This document shows, piece after piece, positions 33,913 through 43,294 of a stretch of DNA of 64,000 nt (its first letter is position 1; each line of letters begins with the position of its first letter). Position numbers and translations under genes: made by a program. The DNA comes from Mesorhizobium sp. YIM 152430. GTDB taxonomy: Bacteria > Pseudomonadota > Alphaproteobacteria > Rhizobiales > Rhizobiaceae. The notes beneath the pieces were generated by a model. The model did not search any database. It was given only the letters and a program-made list of their open reading frames with translations, and had not been told where the DNA came from. The stretch spans positions 434,001 to 498,000 of the forward strand of contig NZ_JARGES010000018.1 in the NCBI RefSeq assembly GCF_029210365.1. Direction: 5' to 3'.

Positions 33913-36018
33913 ATGCCACGTAGCCGGATTCCGGCGACCGCAGCAGCAGTCTCGATGCTGTTGGCCTCGGCCGCCATTGCCCAGACGCTGACGCCCGAGG
34001 CCATTTCGCAGGCCGTCGCCGGCGTCAATGCCGAAGCGATCATCAAGAACCGCGAGACCACGCGCAACTGGCTGACCCACGGCCTCGATTTCCAGGAAAC
34101 GCGCCATTCGAAGCTCGACGCGATCGATGCGGAAAATGTCGGCGAGCTTGGCCTCGCCTGGGCGACCAGCCTCGAATCGCGCCGCGGCGTGGAGGCGACG
34201 CCGATCGTCGTCGACGGCATCATGTATGTCACCGCATCGTGGAGCGTCGTCCACGCGCTCGACGCGCGGTCAGGCGAGGAGATCTGGCGCTACGACCCGG
34301 AGGTCCCGCGCGAACACGCGTCAAAAGGTTGCTGCGACGTCGTCAATCGCGGCGTCGCGCTGCATGAGGGTGTCATCTATGTCGGCGCCTTCGACGGCAA
34401 CCTCCACGCGATCGACGCCGTCACCGGCGAGCGCAAATGGATGGTCGACACCATTGAAAACCGCGACATGGCCTATACGATCACCGGGGCGCCGCGTGTC
34501 TACAAGGGCAATGTGATCATCGGCAATGGCGGCGCCGAATATGGCGTGCGCGGCTACATCACCGCCTATGACGCCGAAACGGGCGAGGAAAAATGGCGCT
34601 GGTATTCGGTGCCGGGCGATCCGTCCAAGCCGTTCGAGAACGAGAGCATGGAAAAGGCCGCCGAGACGTGGGACGCCTCGGTTCCGTATTGGGAAGCGGG
34701 CGGTGGCGGCACCATGTGGGATTCGATGGCCTACGATCCCGAACTCGACCTGATGTATGTCGGCACCGGCAACGGCAGCCCCTGGAATGCCAATCTGCGC
34801 AGCCCCGCCGGCGGCGACAATCTCTATCTGGCGTCGGTCGTCGCGTTGGACCCGGACACGGGCGACTATGTCTGCCACTATCAGGAAACGCCCGGCGATA
34901 GCTGGGACTACACCTCGACACAGCACATCATCCTCGCTGACCTCGAGATCGAGGGCGAGGAGCGCAAGGTCTTCCTGCACGCCCCGAAGAACGGCTTCTT
35001 CTACGTCGTCGACCGAACCGACTGCTCATTCATTTCGGCCGAGAAATTCGTCGAGGTGACCTGGGCCGAAGGTTATGACGAGGAGGGGCGCCCGATCGAG
35101 AACCCGGCCGCGCGCTCGCGCGAGGATAGCTGGGAACAGGTGCCGAGCGCCTATGGCGCGCACAACTGGCACCCGATGTCGTTCAACCCGCAAACGGGTC
35201 TGGTCTACATCCCCGCGCAGGGCGTGCCGCTCGTCCAGCAGCACGATCCCGACTGGGTGTTCAACGAGCACCTGCCCGGACGCGCCCACTCCAATCTCGG
35301 CTGGAACCTCGGCTATCTCTTCAACACGACCCAGCCGACCGCGACGCCCTTCGGTCATCTGCTCGCCTGGGATCCGGTCGCGCAAAAGGAGGTCTGGCGC
35401 GCCGAGCATGTTTCGCCGTGGAATGGCGGCACGCTGACGACGGCCGGCAATCTCGTCTTCCAGGGCACCGCCGACGGCCGCTTCATCGCCTATGACGCTG
35501 CGACCGGCGAAATGCTCTGGCAGACGCCGGTCGGCTCCGGCGTCGTCGCCGCGCCCGTCACCTACATGATCGATGACGAGCAATATGTCTCGGTCGCGGT
35601 CGGCTGGGGCGGCGTCTATGGCCTGTCCCAGCGCGCGACGGATACGATCGGCCCCGGCAAGGTCTATACGTTCAAGGCTGGTGGCACCGCGGAAATGCCC
35701 GAAATGGTGGAGAACGATCCGGCCGAACTCGTCGCAGGCGTCGCCTACAGCCCCGACGACATCGCGCCGGGCGGCGCGCTCTACGTCTCCAACTGCCTGT
35801 TCTGCCACGGCGTTCCGGGCGTCAACAATGGCGGCAACATCCCCAATCTCGGCTTCTCGGATGCCGCCATGCTCGAAGGCGCGCCCGATCTCCTGTTGAG
35901 CGGCGCTTTCGTCGACGGCGGAATGCCCAGCTTCGAAGGCAAACTCACCGCGGCCGAGATCAAGCAGATCGTGGCTTTCATTCAGGGAACAGCGGACGCG
36001 GTACGCCCCAAGCCGTGA
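33913..36018 (+). CDS. PQQ-dependent quinohaemoprotein alcohol dehydrogenase with C-terminal cytochrome c
   Basis: A 701-residue periplasmic enzyme oxidising alcohols with pyrroloquinoline quinone and passing electrons to its own haem. Signal peptide residues 1-23 (cleavage AIA|QTL). The eight-bladed propeller carries the adjacent cysteine pair Cys140-Cys141 (SKGCCDVVNRG) and the catalytic Asp332 in GDSWDYTSTQ. The position two residues after the Asp is Thr, not Asp, which fits the calcium-type rather than lanthanide-type enzymes. The C-terminal haem motif is CLFCH (628-632). GGGAGGAG lies right before the ATG at 33913. No pqq biosynthesis genes are present here. Confidence 0.95.
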   Translation: MPRSRIPATAAAVSMLLASAAIAQTLTPEAISQAVAGVNAEAIIKNRETTRNWLTHGLDFQETRHSKLDAIDAENVGELGLAWATSLESRRGVEATPIVVDGIMYVTASWSVVHALDARSGEEIWRYDPEVPREHASKGCCDVVNRGVALHEGVIYVGAFDGNLHAIDAVTGERKWMVDTIENRDMAYTITGAPRVYKGNVIIGNGGAEYGVRGYITAYDAETGEEKWRWYSVPGDPSKPFENESMEKAAETWDASVPYWEAGGGGTMWDSMAYDPELDLMYVGTGNGSPWNANLRSPAGGDNLYLASVVALDPDTGDYVCHYQETPGDSWDYTSTQHIILADLEIEGEERKVFLHAPKNGFFYVVDRTDCSFISAEKFVEVTWAEGYDEEGRPIENPAARSREDSWEQVPSAYGAHNWHPMSFNPQTGLVYIPAQGVPLVQQHDPDWVFNEHLPGRAHSNLGWNLGYLFNTTQPTATPFGHLLAWDPVAQKEVWRAEHVSPWNGGTLTTAGNLVFQGTADGRFIAYDAATGEMLWQTPVGSGVVAAPVTYMIDDEQYVSVAVGWGGVYGLSQRATDTIGPGKVYTFKAGGTAEMPEMVENDPAELVAGVAYSPDDIAPGGALYVSNCLFCHGVPGVNNGGNIPNLGFSDAAMLEGAPDLLLSGAFVDGGMPSFEGKLTAAEIKQIVAFIQGTADAVRPKP

Positions 36019-36027
36019 CGCGTCGGG

Positions 36028-36059
36028 GGCCGCGGGATCGAACGTTTCCGCGGCCTCTT
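36028..36059 (+). terminator. Possible terminator after the PQQ dehydrogenase gene
   Basis: GGCCGCGG (36028-36035) pairs with CCGCGGCC (36048-36055) around a 12-nt loop, followed by TCTT. The stem is strong but the T-run is poor. Confidence 0.55.
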
Positions 36060-36096
36060 CAGCGAGAGGTGCGAACGAAGAAAGGGAGAAAAAAAC

Positions 36097-36172
36097 TGGT
36101 GCCGCTTAGGTGACTCGAACACCTGACCCCATCATTACGAATGATGTGCTCTACCAACTGAGCTAAAGCGGC
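36097..36172 (-). tRNA. tRNA-Thr (anticodon CGT)
   Basis: A full cloverleaf on the minus strand. The acceptor stem GCCGCTT pairs with AAGCGGC, the D-loop has AGCTCAGTTGGTAGAGC, the anticodon stem CATCA/TGATG encloses loop TTCGTAA with anticodon CGT (reads ACG), and the T-arm contains GTTCGAGTC. CCA is encoded at the 3' end (36097-36099 complement). The length of 76 nt is normal. Confidence 0.97.
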
Positions 36173-36436
36173 CCGTCGAAGCCGGACGGTCGGACCGACG
36201 CCTCGAAAGTGAGCGCTTGATATCGCCATCGGCGGGCAAATTCAAGCACCCCGCGCGGAATTTCGAGAGCCGCGATCGGCCCCGGCGCAAATGTCCGCAA
36301 GGCGTGGCTCCGGTGCCGTCGATGTGATGCAACGAAGGTCGTAAGTCCTTGCTGCGGCTGTGGACTCCTGACCAAGCTGCGCTAAGGTTTTTGCCTAGGC
36401 CCCCTGGGCGTGATCGGAAAAGTGGAGGGATAACGC

Positions 36437-36928
36437 ATGTCGGACGTTTCTATGGTCGTGAATGGCCGCAAGGTCTCGGGCAATGTGGAGGACCGGACAT
36501 TGCTCGTCCATTATCTGCGCGAGCATCTGGGTCTGACCGGCACGCATGTCGGTTGCGACACGTCGCAATGCGGCGCCTGCGTGGTTCACATGGACGGCAA
36601 GGCGATCAAATCCTGCTCGATCCTCGCCGCCCAGGCGTCCGGCTCTGAGATCACCACGATCGAGGGCCTCGCCCCCGGCGCCGAACTGCATCCCATGCAG
36701 GCCGCTTTCAAGGAGCATCACGGCCTCCAGTGCGGTTTTTGCACACCGGGCATGATCATGACCGCCGTCGACATGGTGCGTCGCCATCCGGAAGGACTGG
36801 ACGAGAAGACCGTCCGCAACGATCTCGAGGGCAATATCTGCCGCTGCACCGGCTATCACAACATCGTCCAGGCGATCCTGTCGGGATCGAAGACGATGGC
36901 CGGAACGGGCGAGACCAAGGCGGCCTGA
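36437..36928 (+). CDS. coxS: Molybdenum hydroxylase small subunit, [2Fe-2S], CoxS-like
   Basis: A 163-residue iron-sulfur subunit. The plant-type [2Fe-2S] site is in [20 protein letters not shown] plus the following Cys, and the second cluster is CGFCTPGM with [13 protein letters not shown]. It carries electrons from the Mo site of CoxL to the FAD of CoxM. GGAGGG is spaced 7 nt from the ATG. It opens a three-gene S-L-M cluster, the usual order for form II (CO dehydrogenase-like) enzymes. Confidence 0.95.
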   Translation: MSDVSMVVNGRKVSGNVEDRTLLVHYLREHLGLTGTHVGCDTSQCGACVVHMDGKAIKSCSILAAQASGSEITTIEGLAPGAELHPMQAAFKEHHGLQCGFCTPGMIMTAVDMVRRHPEGLDEKTVRNDLEGNICRCTGYHNIVQAILSGSKTMAGTGETKAA

Positions 36929-36986
36929 CCGCCGGCCCGATCCTTTGAAAATTCACTCGGTTCGGTAACCGGAGGAGGTACTGAAA

Positions 36987-39341
36987 ATGGGTATGGAAGG
37001 CATTGGCGCCCGTGTGGCGCGCAAGGAAGACAAGAGGTTCATCACCGGCGCCGGGCGCTATACCGACGATTTCGTCGTCCCCGGCATGAAGTTCGCGGCC
37101 TTCGTCCGCAGCCCGCACGCCCATGCGCGCATTCGCGGCATCGATGTCGAGGCGGCGCGGGCGATGCCGGGCGTCATCGACGTCCTGACCGGTCCCGAGA
37201 TGAAGACGGACGGCATCGGCAACATCATCTGTGGCTGGATGATCCATTCGAAGGACGGATCGCCGATGAAAATGGGCGCCTGGTCGCCACTGGCGACCGA
37301 TACGGTGCGCTATGTCGGCGATGCGGTTGCGATCGTCGTCGCCGAAACCAGGGGCCAGGCGCGTGATGCCGCCGAGGTCGTCGACGTCGACTATGAAGAA
37401 CTCGAAGCCGTCATCCTGCCGGAAAAGGCGATGGACCCCGGCGCTCCCCAGGTCCATCCCGAAGCCGAGAACAATCTGATCTTCGACTGGGTACTCGGCG
37501 ACGAGGCCGCGGTCGAGGAAGCGTTCGGCAAGGCGGCTCACCGCGTCAAGCTTGACATCTTGAACAACCGCCTGATCCCGAACGCGATCGAGCCCCGCTC
37601 CGCCATCGGCCACTACAACAAGGCCGAGGACCACTACACCTGCTACACCACCTCGCAGAACCCGCATGTGGCGCGTCTCGTCATGAGCGCGTTCTACAAT
37701 GTCGCGCCCGAAAACAAGCTGCGCGTCATCGCGCCCGACGTGGGCGGCGGCTTCGGCTCGAAAATCTACATCTACCCCGAGGAGATCACCTGCCTCTGGG
37801 CGTCGAAGAAGACCGGCGTGCCGGTGAAGTGGACGGCGGATCGCTCGGAAAGCTTCCTGACCGACGCCCACGCCCGCGATCATGTGACGACGGCCGAGAT
37901 CGCGCTCGACGCCGATCACAGGATCACCGCGCTGCGCGCCGACACGATCGCCAATCTCGGCGCCTACATGTCGCTCTTCTCGTCCGCGACGCCGACCTAT
38001 CTCTACGCCACGCTCCTGTCGGGCCAGTATGAGATTCCGGCGATCTACTGCAACGTGAAGGCGGTCTATACGCACACCTGCCCGGTCGACGCCTATCGCG
38101 GCGCCGGCCGGCCCGAAGCGACCTATGTCGTGGAACGCCTGGTCGAAACCGCCGCGCGCGAACTCGGAATCTCGCCGGTCGAACTGCGCCGGAAGAACTT
38201 CATCAAGTCCTTCCCCTACCAGACGCCGGTGATCATGAACTACGATTCCGGCGACTTCGGCGCGCTGATCGACGCCGCCACCAAGGCGATCGACTATGAC
38301 GGTTTCGCCCGCCGCAAGGAGGAGGCCAAGGCTCGCGGCAAGCTGCGCGGCATCGGCATGAGCTGCTATATCGAGGCTTGCGGCATCGCCCCGTCGGCGG
38401 CCGTCGGCTCGCTCGGCGCCGGCGTCGGCCTGTGGGAATCGGCCGAAATCCGCGTCAATGCGGTCGGCACGGTCGAGGTCCTGACCGGTGCCCACAGCCA
38501 TGGCCAGGGTCACGAGACCACCTTCGCGCAGCTCGTTTGCGACCGGTTCGGCCTGCCGATGGACAATGTGTCGATCGTCCATGGCGACACCGACAAGGTC
38601 CAGATGGGCATGGGCACCTATGGCTCGCGCTCCGGCCCGGTCGGCATGTCGGCCATCGTCAAGGCGCTCGACAAGGTCGAGGCCAAGGCCAAGAAGATCG
38701 CGGCGCACATCCTCGAAGCCGACGAAGGCGACATCGTCATCGAGAACGGCGAGTGCAAGGTGGCCGGCACCGACAAGACGGTGCCGTGGTTCCAGCTCGC
38801 ACTGGCCGCCTACACCGCCCACAACCTGCCGGGCGGCATGGAGCCGGGGCTGAAGGAGGGCGCGTTCTACGACCCGACCAACTTCACCTTCCCGTCGGGT
38901 TGCTACATCTGCGAGGTCGAGGTCGATCCGGACACCGGCAAGACCGAGATCGTGCAGTTCGTCGCCGCCGACGATTTCGGCCGCGTCATCAACCCGATGA
39001 TCGTCGAGGGTCAGGTCCATGGCGGTCTGGCTCAAGGCATCGGCCAGGCACTTCTCGAAGGCGCAGCCTACGACCGCACCACCGGCCAGCTCGTCACCGG
39101 CAGCTACATGGACTACACCATGCCGCGCGCCGACGATCTGCCGTCCTTTCAGGTGCCGATGACCGAGACGATCTGCCCCGGCAATCCGCTCGGCATCAAG
39201 GGCTGCGGCGAAGCCGGTGCGATCGGCTCCCCGCCGGCCGTCATCAATGCGATCACCGATGCGATCGGAAACAACGACCTGTCGATGCCCGCCACGCCGC
39301 AAAAGGTGTGGGCAGCGCTGAATGCGGCAACGCGGCACTAG
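36987..39341 (+). CDS. coxL: Molybdenum hydroxylase large subunit, form II CoxL-like
   Basis: A 784-residue xanthine oxidase-family molybdopterin subunit. The active-site loop reads AYRGAGR at 369-375, the form II signature; true CO dehydrogenase form I has AYxCSFR with a Cu-binding Cys. The catalytic Glu is Glu742 in [13 protein letters not shown]-terminal aldehyde oxidase hammerhead ([20 protein letters not shown]) is intact. Because of the form II loop, real CO oxidation is doubtful; other carbon substrates are likely. GGAGGAGG is upstream of the ATG. Confidence 0.94.
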   Translation: MGMEGIGARVARKEDKRFITGAGRYTDDFVVPGMKFAAFVRSPHAHARIRGIDVEAARAMPGVIDVLTGPEMKTDGIGNIICGWMIHSKDGSPMKMGAWSPLATDTVRYVGDAVAIVVAETRGQARDAAEVVDVDYEELEAVILPEKAMDPGAPQVHPEAENNLIFDWVLGDEAAVEEAFGKAAHRVKLDILNNRLIPNAIEPRSAIGHYNKAEDHYTCYTTSQNPHVARLVMSAFYNVAPENKLRVIAPDVGGGFGSKIYIYPEEITCLWASKKTGVPVKWTADRSESFLTDAHARDHVTTAEIALDADHRITALRADTIANLGAYMSLFSSATPTYLYATLLSGQYEIPAIYCNVKAVYTHTCPVDAYRGAGRPEATYVVERLVETAARELGISPVELRRKNFIKSFPYQTPVIMNYDSGDFGALIDAATKAIDYDGFARRKEEAKARGKLRGIGMSCYIEACGIAPSAAVGSLGAGVGLWESAEIRVNAVGTVEVLTGAHSHGQGHETTFAQLVCDRFGLPMDNVSIVHGDTDKVQMGMGTYGSRSGPVGMSAIVKALDKVEAKAKKIAAHILEADEGDIVIENGECKVAGTDKTVPWFQLALAAYTAHNLPGGMEPGLKEGAFYDPTNFTFPSGCYICEVEVDPDTGKTEIVQFVAADDFGRVINPMIVEGQVHGGLAQGIGQALLEGAAYDRTTGQLVTGSYMDYTMPRADDLPSFQVPMTETICPGNPLGIKGCGEAGAIGSPPAVINAITDAIGNNDLSMPATPQKVWAALNAATRH

Positions 39342-39351
39342 GAGAGCGCAC

Positions 39352-40152
39352 ATGTACCAGACCAATTATCACCGCGCGTCGTCTCTCGAAGACGCCGCAA
39401 AGCTGCATTCTGGAGCGGATGAGGCGAAGTATGTGTCGGGCGGCATGACGCTCATCCCGGCCATGAAGACGCGCCTGTCGGCACCGTCCGACCTGATCGA
39501 CCTGCGCCATGTCGAGGGCTTGAAGGGCATCAGGGTTTCCGGCCGCGAGGTCGAGATCGGTGCGGCGACGACCCATGCGGACATCGCGCAGTCGAAGGAG
39601 ATCGAGAGCGCCTGTCCGGCCCTGCACTACATGGCGAACCATATCGGCGATCCGCTGGTGCGCCATATGGGCACGATCGGCGGCTCGGTCGCCAACAACG
39701 ATCCGGCGCAGGACTACCCGGCGGCGCTTCTGGCGATGGACGCCACCATCGTCACCAGCAAGCGCGAGGTGAAGGCCGACGCCTTCTTCACCGGTCTGTT
39801 CGAAACCGCGCTGGAAGAGGACGAGATCGTAACGGCGGTCAAGTTCACCGCGCCGGAAAAATGCGGCTACGAGAAGTTCCGCAATCCCGCCTCGCGCTAT
39901 GCGATGACGGGTGTCTTCGTCGCCAAGGGTGCCGGAGGCGTGCGCGTCGCCGTTACGGGCGCTGGTGAAAACGGTGTCTTCCGGGCGAAGGAACTGGAGG
40001 AAAAGCTTGCCTCCGATTTTTCCGCCGGAGCGCTGGACGGTGCGACCGTGCCGTCCTCCAACCTGATGTCCGACATGCACGCCTCGTCGGAATACCGCGC
40101 CAATCTGGTGGTGGTGATGGCAAAGCGCGCCGTAGCGAAGGCGGCGGGCTGA
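39352..40152 (+). CDS. coxM: Molybdenum hydroxylase FAD subunit, CoxM-like
   Basis: A 266-residue flavoprotein. The FAD-binding motifs are KYVSGGMTLIPAMK and MGTIGGSVANNDPAQDYPAA, followed by a CO_deh_flav_C domain. It takes electrons from CoxS. ATG at 39352 is 10 bp after coxL and follows GGAGAG; an upstream in-frame ATG overlaps coxL and is rejected. It ends the coxSLM operon; the maturation genes coxD/E/F seen in full CO-oxidation loci are absent. Confidence 0.93.
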   Translation: MYQTNYHRASSLEDAAKLHSGADEAKYVSGGMTLIPAMKTRLSAPSDLIDLRHVEGLKGIRVSGREVEIGAATTHADIAQSKEIESACPALHYMANHIGDPLVRHMGTIGGSVANNDPAQDYPAALLAMDATIVTSKREVKADAFFTGLFETALEEDEIVTAVKFTAPEKCGYEKFRNPASRYAMTGVFVAKGAGGVRVAVTGAGENGVFRAKELEEKLASDFSAGALDGATVPSSNLMSDMHASSEYRANLVVVMAKRAVAKAAG

Positions 40153-40160
40153 ATGCGACG

Positions 40161-40180
40161 CGGGCGGCTTGGGCCGCCCG
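40161..40180. terminator. Hairpin between convergent coxM and exporter genes
   Basis: CGGGCGGC (40161-40168) pairs with GCCGCCCG (40173-40180) with a TTGG loop. There is no clear T-run, so termination is only plausible. Confidence 0.45.
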
Positions 40181-40185
40181 CCCGT

Positions 40186-41097
40186 TCACTTCATGAAATC
40201 TCTCGTCCGGCGATTGATCCGTTCCCGCCAGGCGATGGTGATCGCGCTTGCGATGATCAGCGCCGCGCCGAGCCAGCTTGCCAGTGCCGGCACTTCCGCG
40301 AACAGAACATAGTCGTAGAACGCCGCGAAGATCAGCGTCAGATAGAAGAACGGCATCACGAAGCTCGCCTCGCCTCGCCGCAGCGCCTGGATGAACAGCG
40401 CCTGCACCGAGATCATCGCTGCGCCCAGCGTCGCCATCAACATCCATTGCACGGAAGTCGGCGCGATCCAGACGAAGCTTGCGGCAGTCGCCGCCAGTGC
40501 CGCGCCGGCGAAATTGTTGATCGCAAGGATGCGCAGAGGCGGCTCGCTGTCGGCGAGCTTCTTGATCAGGATCGCTTCGGCGCCCATGAACATCGCGGCG
40601 ACGAGCGCCACCAGCGCGATTGGCTGGAAGGCCGCCGAGCCCGGCTGGACGATGATCATCGCGCCGACAAAGGCGACCGCCGCGGCGCCCCAACGCCACG
40701 GCCCCACCTTTTCGCCGAGCAGCGGGATCGAGAGCAGCATCGCGACGACGGGGTTGAGGAACGAGATCGCGTTGGCGTCCGCGAGACGCATCAGGCCGGA
40801 TGCCGCAAAAAGCGCACTGACGCCCGCCCAGCCGAACAGAACCCGCAAGACGTGGTTGGCCCATCGCGTACCGGCGAAGGATGGGCGCCACGCCGCGAGA
40901 AAGGGCGTCAGGACGAGCGCTGCGAAGCAGAATCGACCCGCCGAAATCTGGAACGGATGAAGCGGGTTTTCTCCGCCCGCAGGTCCCAGCATCTTGGCGA
41001 TGAGCGTGGTGCCCGCAAGAAGCGCGCAGGCCAGAACCATCAACCCGACGGCCACGGCCGCGTCCTTCGGGCTGTGCGTCGCCGGACGATCGTTCAA
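40186..41097 (-). CDS. EamA-family DMT transporter
   Basis: A 303-residue inner-membrane protein with two EamA repeats of about five spans each (VAVGLMVLACALLAGTTLIA; LFAASGLMRLADANAISFLN; WMLMATLGAAMISVQALFIQ). The family exports amino acids, metabolites or toxins by drug/metabolite transporter chemistry. The start overlaps the nitronate monooxygenase stop (ATGA), so the two are one transcript. No substrate can be assigned; the pairing suggests disposal of something linked to nitroalkane or acyl metabolism. Confidence 0.9.
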   Translation of the reverse strand: MNDRPATHSPKDAAVAVGLMVLACALLAGTTLIAKMLGPAGGENPLHPFQISAGRFCFAALVLTPFLAAWRPSFAGTRWANHVLRVLFGWAGVSALFAASGLMRLADANAISFLNPVVAMLLSIPLLGEKVGPWRWGAAAVAFVGAMIIVQPGSAAFQPIALVALVAAMFMGAEAILIKKLADSEPPLRILAINNFAGAALAATAASFVWIAPTSVQWMLMATLGAAMISVQALFIQALRRGEASFVMPFFYLTLIFAAFYDYVLFAEVPALASWLGAALIIASAITIAWRERINRRTRDFMK

Positions 41098-42047
41098 GCG
41101 GCGAGCTTCTTCTTCGCGTCCTCATATTCGAGGGCAAGCCGGTCGACGAGTTCGGCCGCGCCGACGATGGAATCGACCGCGCCGATGCCCTGGCCGCAGC
41201 CCCAGATGTCCTTCCATGCCTTCGACTTGTCGCCGCCGAAATTCATCTTGGACGGGTCGGATTCGGGCAGGTTGTTCGGGTCCATGCCGGCCCTTTCGAC
41301 CGAACCCTTGAGATAATTGCCGTGAACGCCGGTGAAGAGATTCGAATATACGATGTCGGCCGCCTTGGAATCGACGATCATCTGCTTGTAGTCGTCGGTC
41401 GCGCGTGCCTCATGCGTAGCGATGAAGGGCGAGCCGATATAGGCCATGTCGGCGCCCATCGCCTGTGCGGCCAGCACGGCGCCCCCATTGGCGATCGCGC
41501 CCGAAAGCAGCAGCGGACCGTCGAACCACTGCCGGATTTCCTGAACGAGCGCGAAGGGCGAAAGCGTGCCGGCATGGCCGCCGGCGCCTGCCGCAACCGC
41601 GATCAGCCCGTCCGCGCCGCGCCGGATGGCGTTGCGGGCGTGGCGGTCGTGGATGATGTCGTGCAGCACGATGCCGCCATAGGAATGAACGGCCTGGTTG
41701 ACCTCTTCGACGGCGCCCAGCGAGGAGATGACGATCGGCACCTTGTATTTGACGCACAGCGCCAGATCCTCTTCCAGCCGCGTATTCGACTTGTGGACGA
41801 TCTGGTTGACGGCGAAGGGAGCGGCCTTCGCCTCCGGGTTCGCCGTGTCATGCGCCGCGAGATCCTCGGTGATCTGCGCCAGCCACTCGTCGAGTTGCGA
41901 GGCGGGACGCGCATTGAGCGCCGGGAAGGAGCCGACAATGCCCGCCTTGCACTGGGCGAGGACGAGTGGCGGATGCGAGATGATGAACAGCGGCGAGCCG
42001 ACGACGGGAATGCGCAGATTGGTCTTCAGGATGTCGGGTAGCGCCAT
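41094..42047 (-). CDS. Nitronate monooxygenase (2-nitropropane dioxygenase-like)
   Basis: A 317-residue FMN TIM-barrel protein of the NPD family. It has the phosphate-binding/active segment GAGGHAGTLSPFALVQEI and GSPLFIISHPPLVLAQCKAG at the start. Such enzymes oxidise alkyl nitronates such as propionate-3-nitronate; some homologues act on acyl chains or are enoyl-reductase-like, so the exact reaction is open. GGAGG precedes the ATG. A 20-bp palindrome at 42070-42089 lies 22 bp upstream of the start and is identical to one upstream of the fatty acid operon. Confidence 0.92.
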   Translation of the reverse strand: MALPDILKTNLRIPVVGSPLFIISHPPLVLAQCKAGIVGSFPALNARPASQLDEWLAQITEDLAAHDTANPEAKAAPFAVNQIVHKSNTRLEEDLALCVKYKVPIVISSLGAVEEVNQAVHSYGGIVLHDIIHDRHARNAIRRGADGLIAVAAGAGGHAGTLSPFALVQEIRQWFDGPLLLSGAIANGGAVLAAQAMGADMAYIGSPFIATHEARATDDYKQMIVDSKAADIVYSNLFTGVHGNYLKGSVERAGMDPNNLPESDPSKMNFGGDKSKAWKDIWGCGQGIGAVDSIVGAAELVDRLALEYEDAKKKLAA

Positions 42048-42069
42048 TCGGGTCCTCCGCTGGAAAATT

Positions 42070-42089
42070 TGACGTTTGCGTAAACGTCA
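42070..42089 (-). promoter_or_regulatory. 20-bp palindromic operator upstream of nitronate monooxygenase
   Basis: Read on the minus strand (the gene's strand) this is TGACGTTTACGCAAACGTCA: 8-bp perfect arms TGACGTTT/AAACGTCA around ACGC. The identical 20-mer in the same orientation relative to the gene lies at 56539-56558, upstream of the acyl-CoA dehydrogenase gene. A shared regulator, most likely the MerR protein at 56005-56457, is inferred. Confidence 0.75.
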
Positions 42090-42102
42090 TTACTAAAGCA
42101 TC

Positions 42103-42133
42103 GAACCTAAAAGTGGAAACCGGTTTTCAGGCC
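42103..42133. repeat. Fragment of a rhizobial-type intergenic palindromic repeat
   Basis: The stretch around AAAAGTGGAAACCGGTTTTC (42110-42129) resembles the half-palindrome arms found in common intergenic repeats of Hyphomicrobiales and matches the CCGGAAACCGG part of the element at 44910-44954. The outer GATCATGC arms are missing here. Confidence 0.45.
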
Positions 42134-42262
42134 GCGGCCGCTTTCGCGCCGAGCGTCGTTCGGTCACATGCGGGGCGCTGCGGCATTGAACCTCGCAACG
42201 CGGACGTTTAACGATGTCGCAACGATCATGGTCAATGATCGGTAAACAAAAAAGGGTGCCGC

Positions 42263-43294
42263 TTGGACGGGATCGAGCAAGCAATCAGACGAGCCCTGGC
42301 CAAGGGAAATTCGGACGACCGGGCTTTCCGCGAAAGGGTCTATCGCTCGGCCTTCGCCGCGCTTGACCGGTCGCTGAAGGAAAAGCCCGAACTGACCGTC
42401 GAGAACGCCATCAAGCGGCGCAAGACGTTGCAGGCGACGGTCAAGGCCATCGAAACCGAGTATGTGCCGGCTCTGGCGCCGGAGCCGGCTGCTGACGTCT
42501 CGTTTTCGCCTCAGCCTGCACCGCTTGTCGTCCCCGAGCTTCGCGCCGAGCGAGGCTCGGCAGCGATTGATTCGGCGCCGCGTCTTGAGCCGGAAACGTC
42601 TGCGCGCGCGCGCCGGCCCGTCAGACTCGACCAGTCGCGGTCTTCGCGCAAGCAGAAGAAGCGTGGCGGCGGACGCGTCCTGTCGCTTCTGACCGGGGTT
42701 GTCATTCTCGTGGTGCTTGGCACCGGCCTCTGGTGGGCCTACGCCAATTTCGGCCACTTCATCGGCAGCGACATGCGCCAGATCGAAGCCGCCATCAATG
42801 AGAGACGGGGCCAGTCCGGTCCACCGCCGCTCTCCGCCGACGGTGCGAATGCCGAGGCGGGATGGACGACGATCTTCCGCCCCGAGGACATCCAACTCGT
42901 CTCCCCGCCCGAGGGCGCGTCTGCCGAAGCGATCGAGGATGAAACGGGTGCTTATCTGCGGATTCGCTCGGACGCCTCCGGCGCCCCGATCGCTTTCACG
43001 GTCGCGCAAAATCTTCTCGAGCGCTTCGCCGGGCAGCGCGTGGTTTTCAACATCCTCGCGCGGGGCATCGAGGGCGAGGCGACGCAGATGTCCGTCGAGT
43101 GCGATTTCGGCGCCTTGGGCAATTGCGGGCGCACGCGATATGATGTTGGCACGGCGCAGGAGGATTACCTCTTCGAAGTCGCGCTCGCCGATGCGCCGGC
43201 AGGTAGATCCGCGACCATCGCCATCAACACGGACGTTTCGGGCGAGGGACGGGGCGTGGACATCCTGTCGATCCGGATGCGCGCGGCGGATTGA
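42263..43294 (+). CDS. Single-pass membrane protein of unknown function
   Basis: A 343-residue protein that I do not recognise. Residues 1-70 are a charged helical region (AFRERVYRSAFAALDRSLKE), 70-135 a proline/arginine-rich linker ending in KQKKRGGGR, 139-159 one hydrophobic span (VLSLLTGVVILVVLGTGLWW), and 165-343 an apparently exported beta-rich domain with two cysteines (Cys280, Cys288) that could form a disulfide. The positive-inside rule puts the N-terminus in the cytoplasm. A TTG start at 42263 has AAGGG upstream; no better ATG exists. Its stop abuts that of the convergent DNA ligase gene. Confidence 0.75.
   Translation: MDGIEQAIRRALAKGNSDDRAFRERVYRSAFAALDRSLKEKPELTVENAIKRRKTLQATVKAIETEYVPALAPEPAADVSFSPQPAPLVVPELRAERGSAAIDSAPRLEPETSARARRPVRLDQSRSSRKQKKRGGGRVLSLLTGVVILVVLGTGLWWAYANFGHFIGSDMRQIEAAINERRGQSGPPPLSADGANAEAGWTTIFRPEDIQLVSPPEGASAEAIEDETGAYLRIRSDASGAPIAFTVAQNLLERFAGQRVVFNILARGIEGEATQMSVECDFGALGNCGRTRYDVGTAQEDYLFEVALADAPAGRSATIAINTDVSGEGRGVDILSIRMRAAD

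Noticed and set aside
36756-39365. Long 869-codon open frame antisense to coxL
   Set aside because: It mirrors coxL codon structure in a GC-rich genome, has an Arg/Asp/Val-biased composition with no family motif, and no ribosome site. It is a shadow frame.
36437-40152. True form I carbon monoxide dehydrogenase
   Set aside because: The large subunit has AYRGAGR and lacks the Cu-binding cysteine motif; gene order is S-L-M, not M-S-L.
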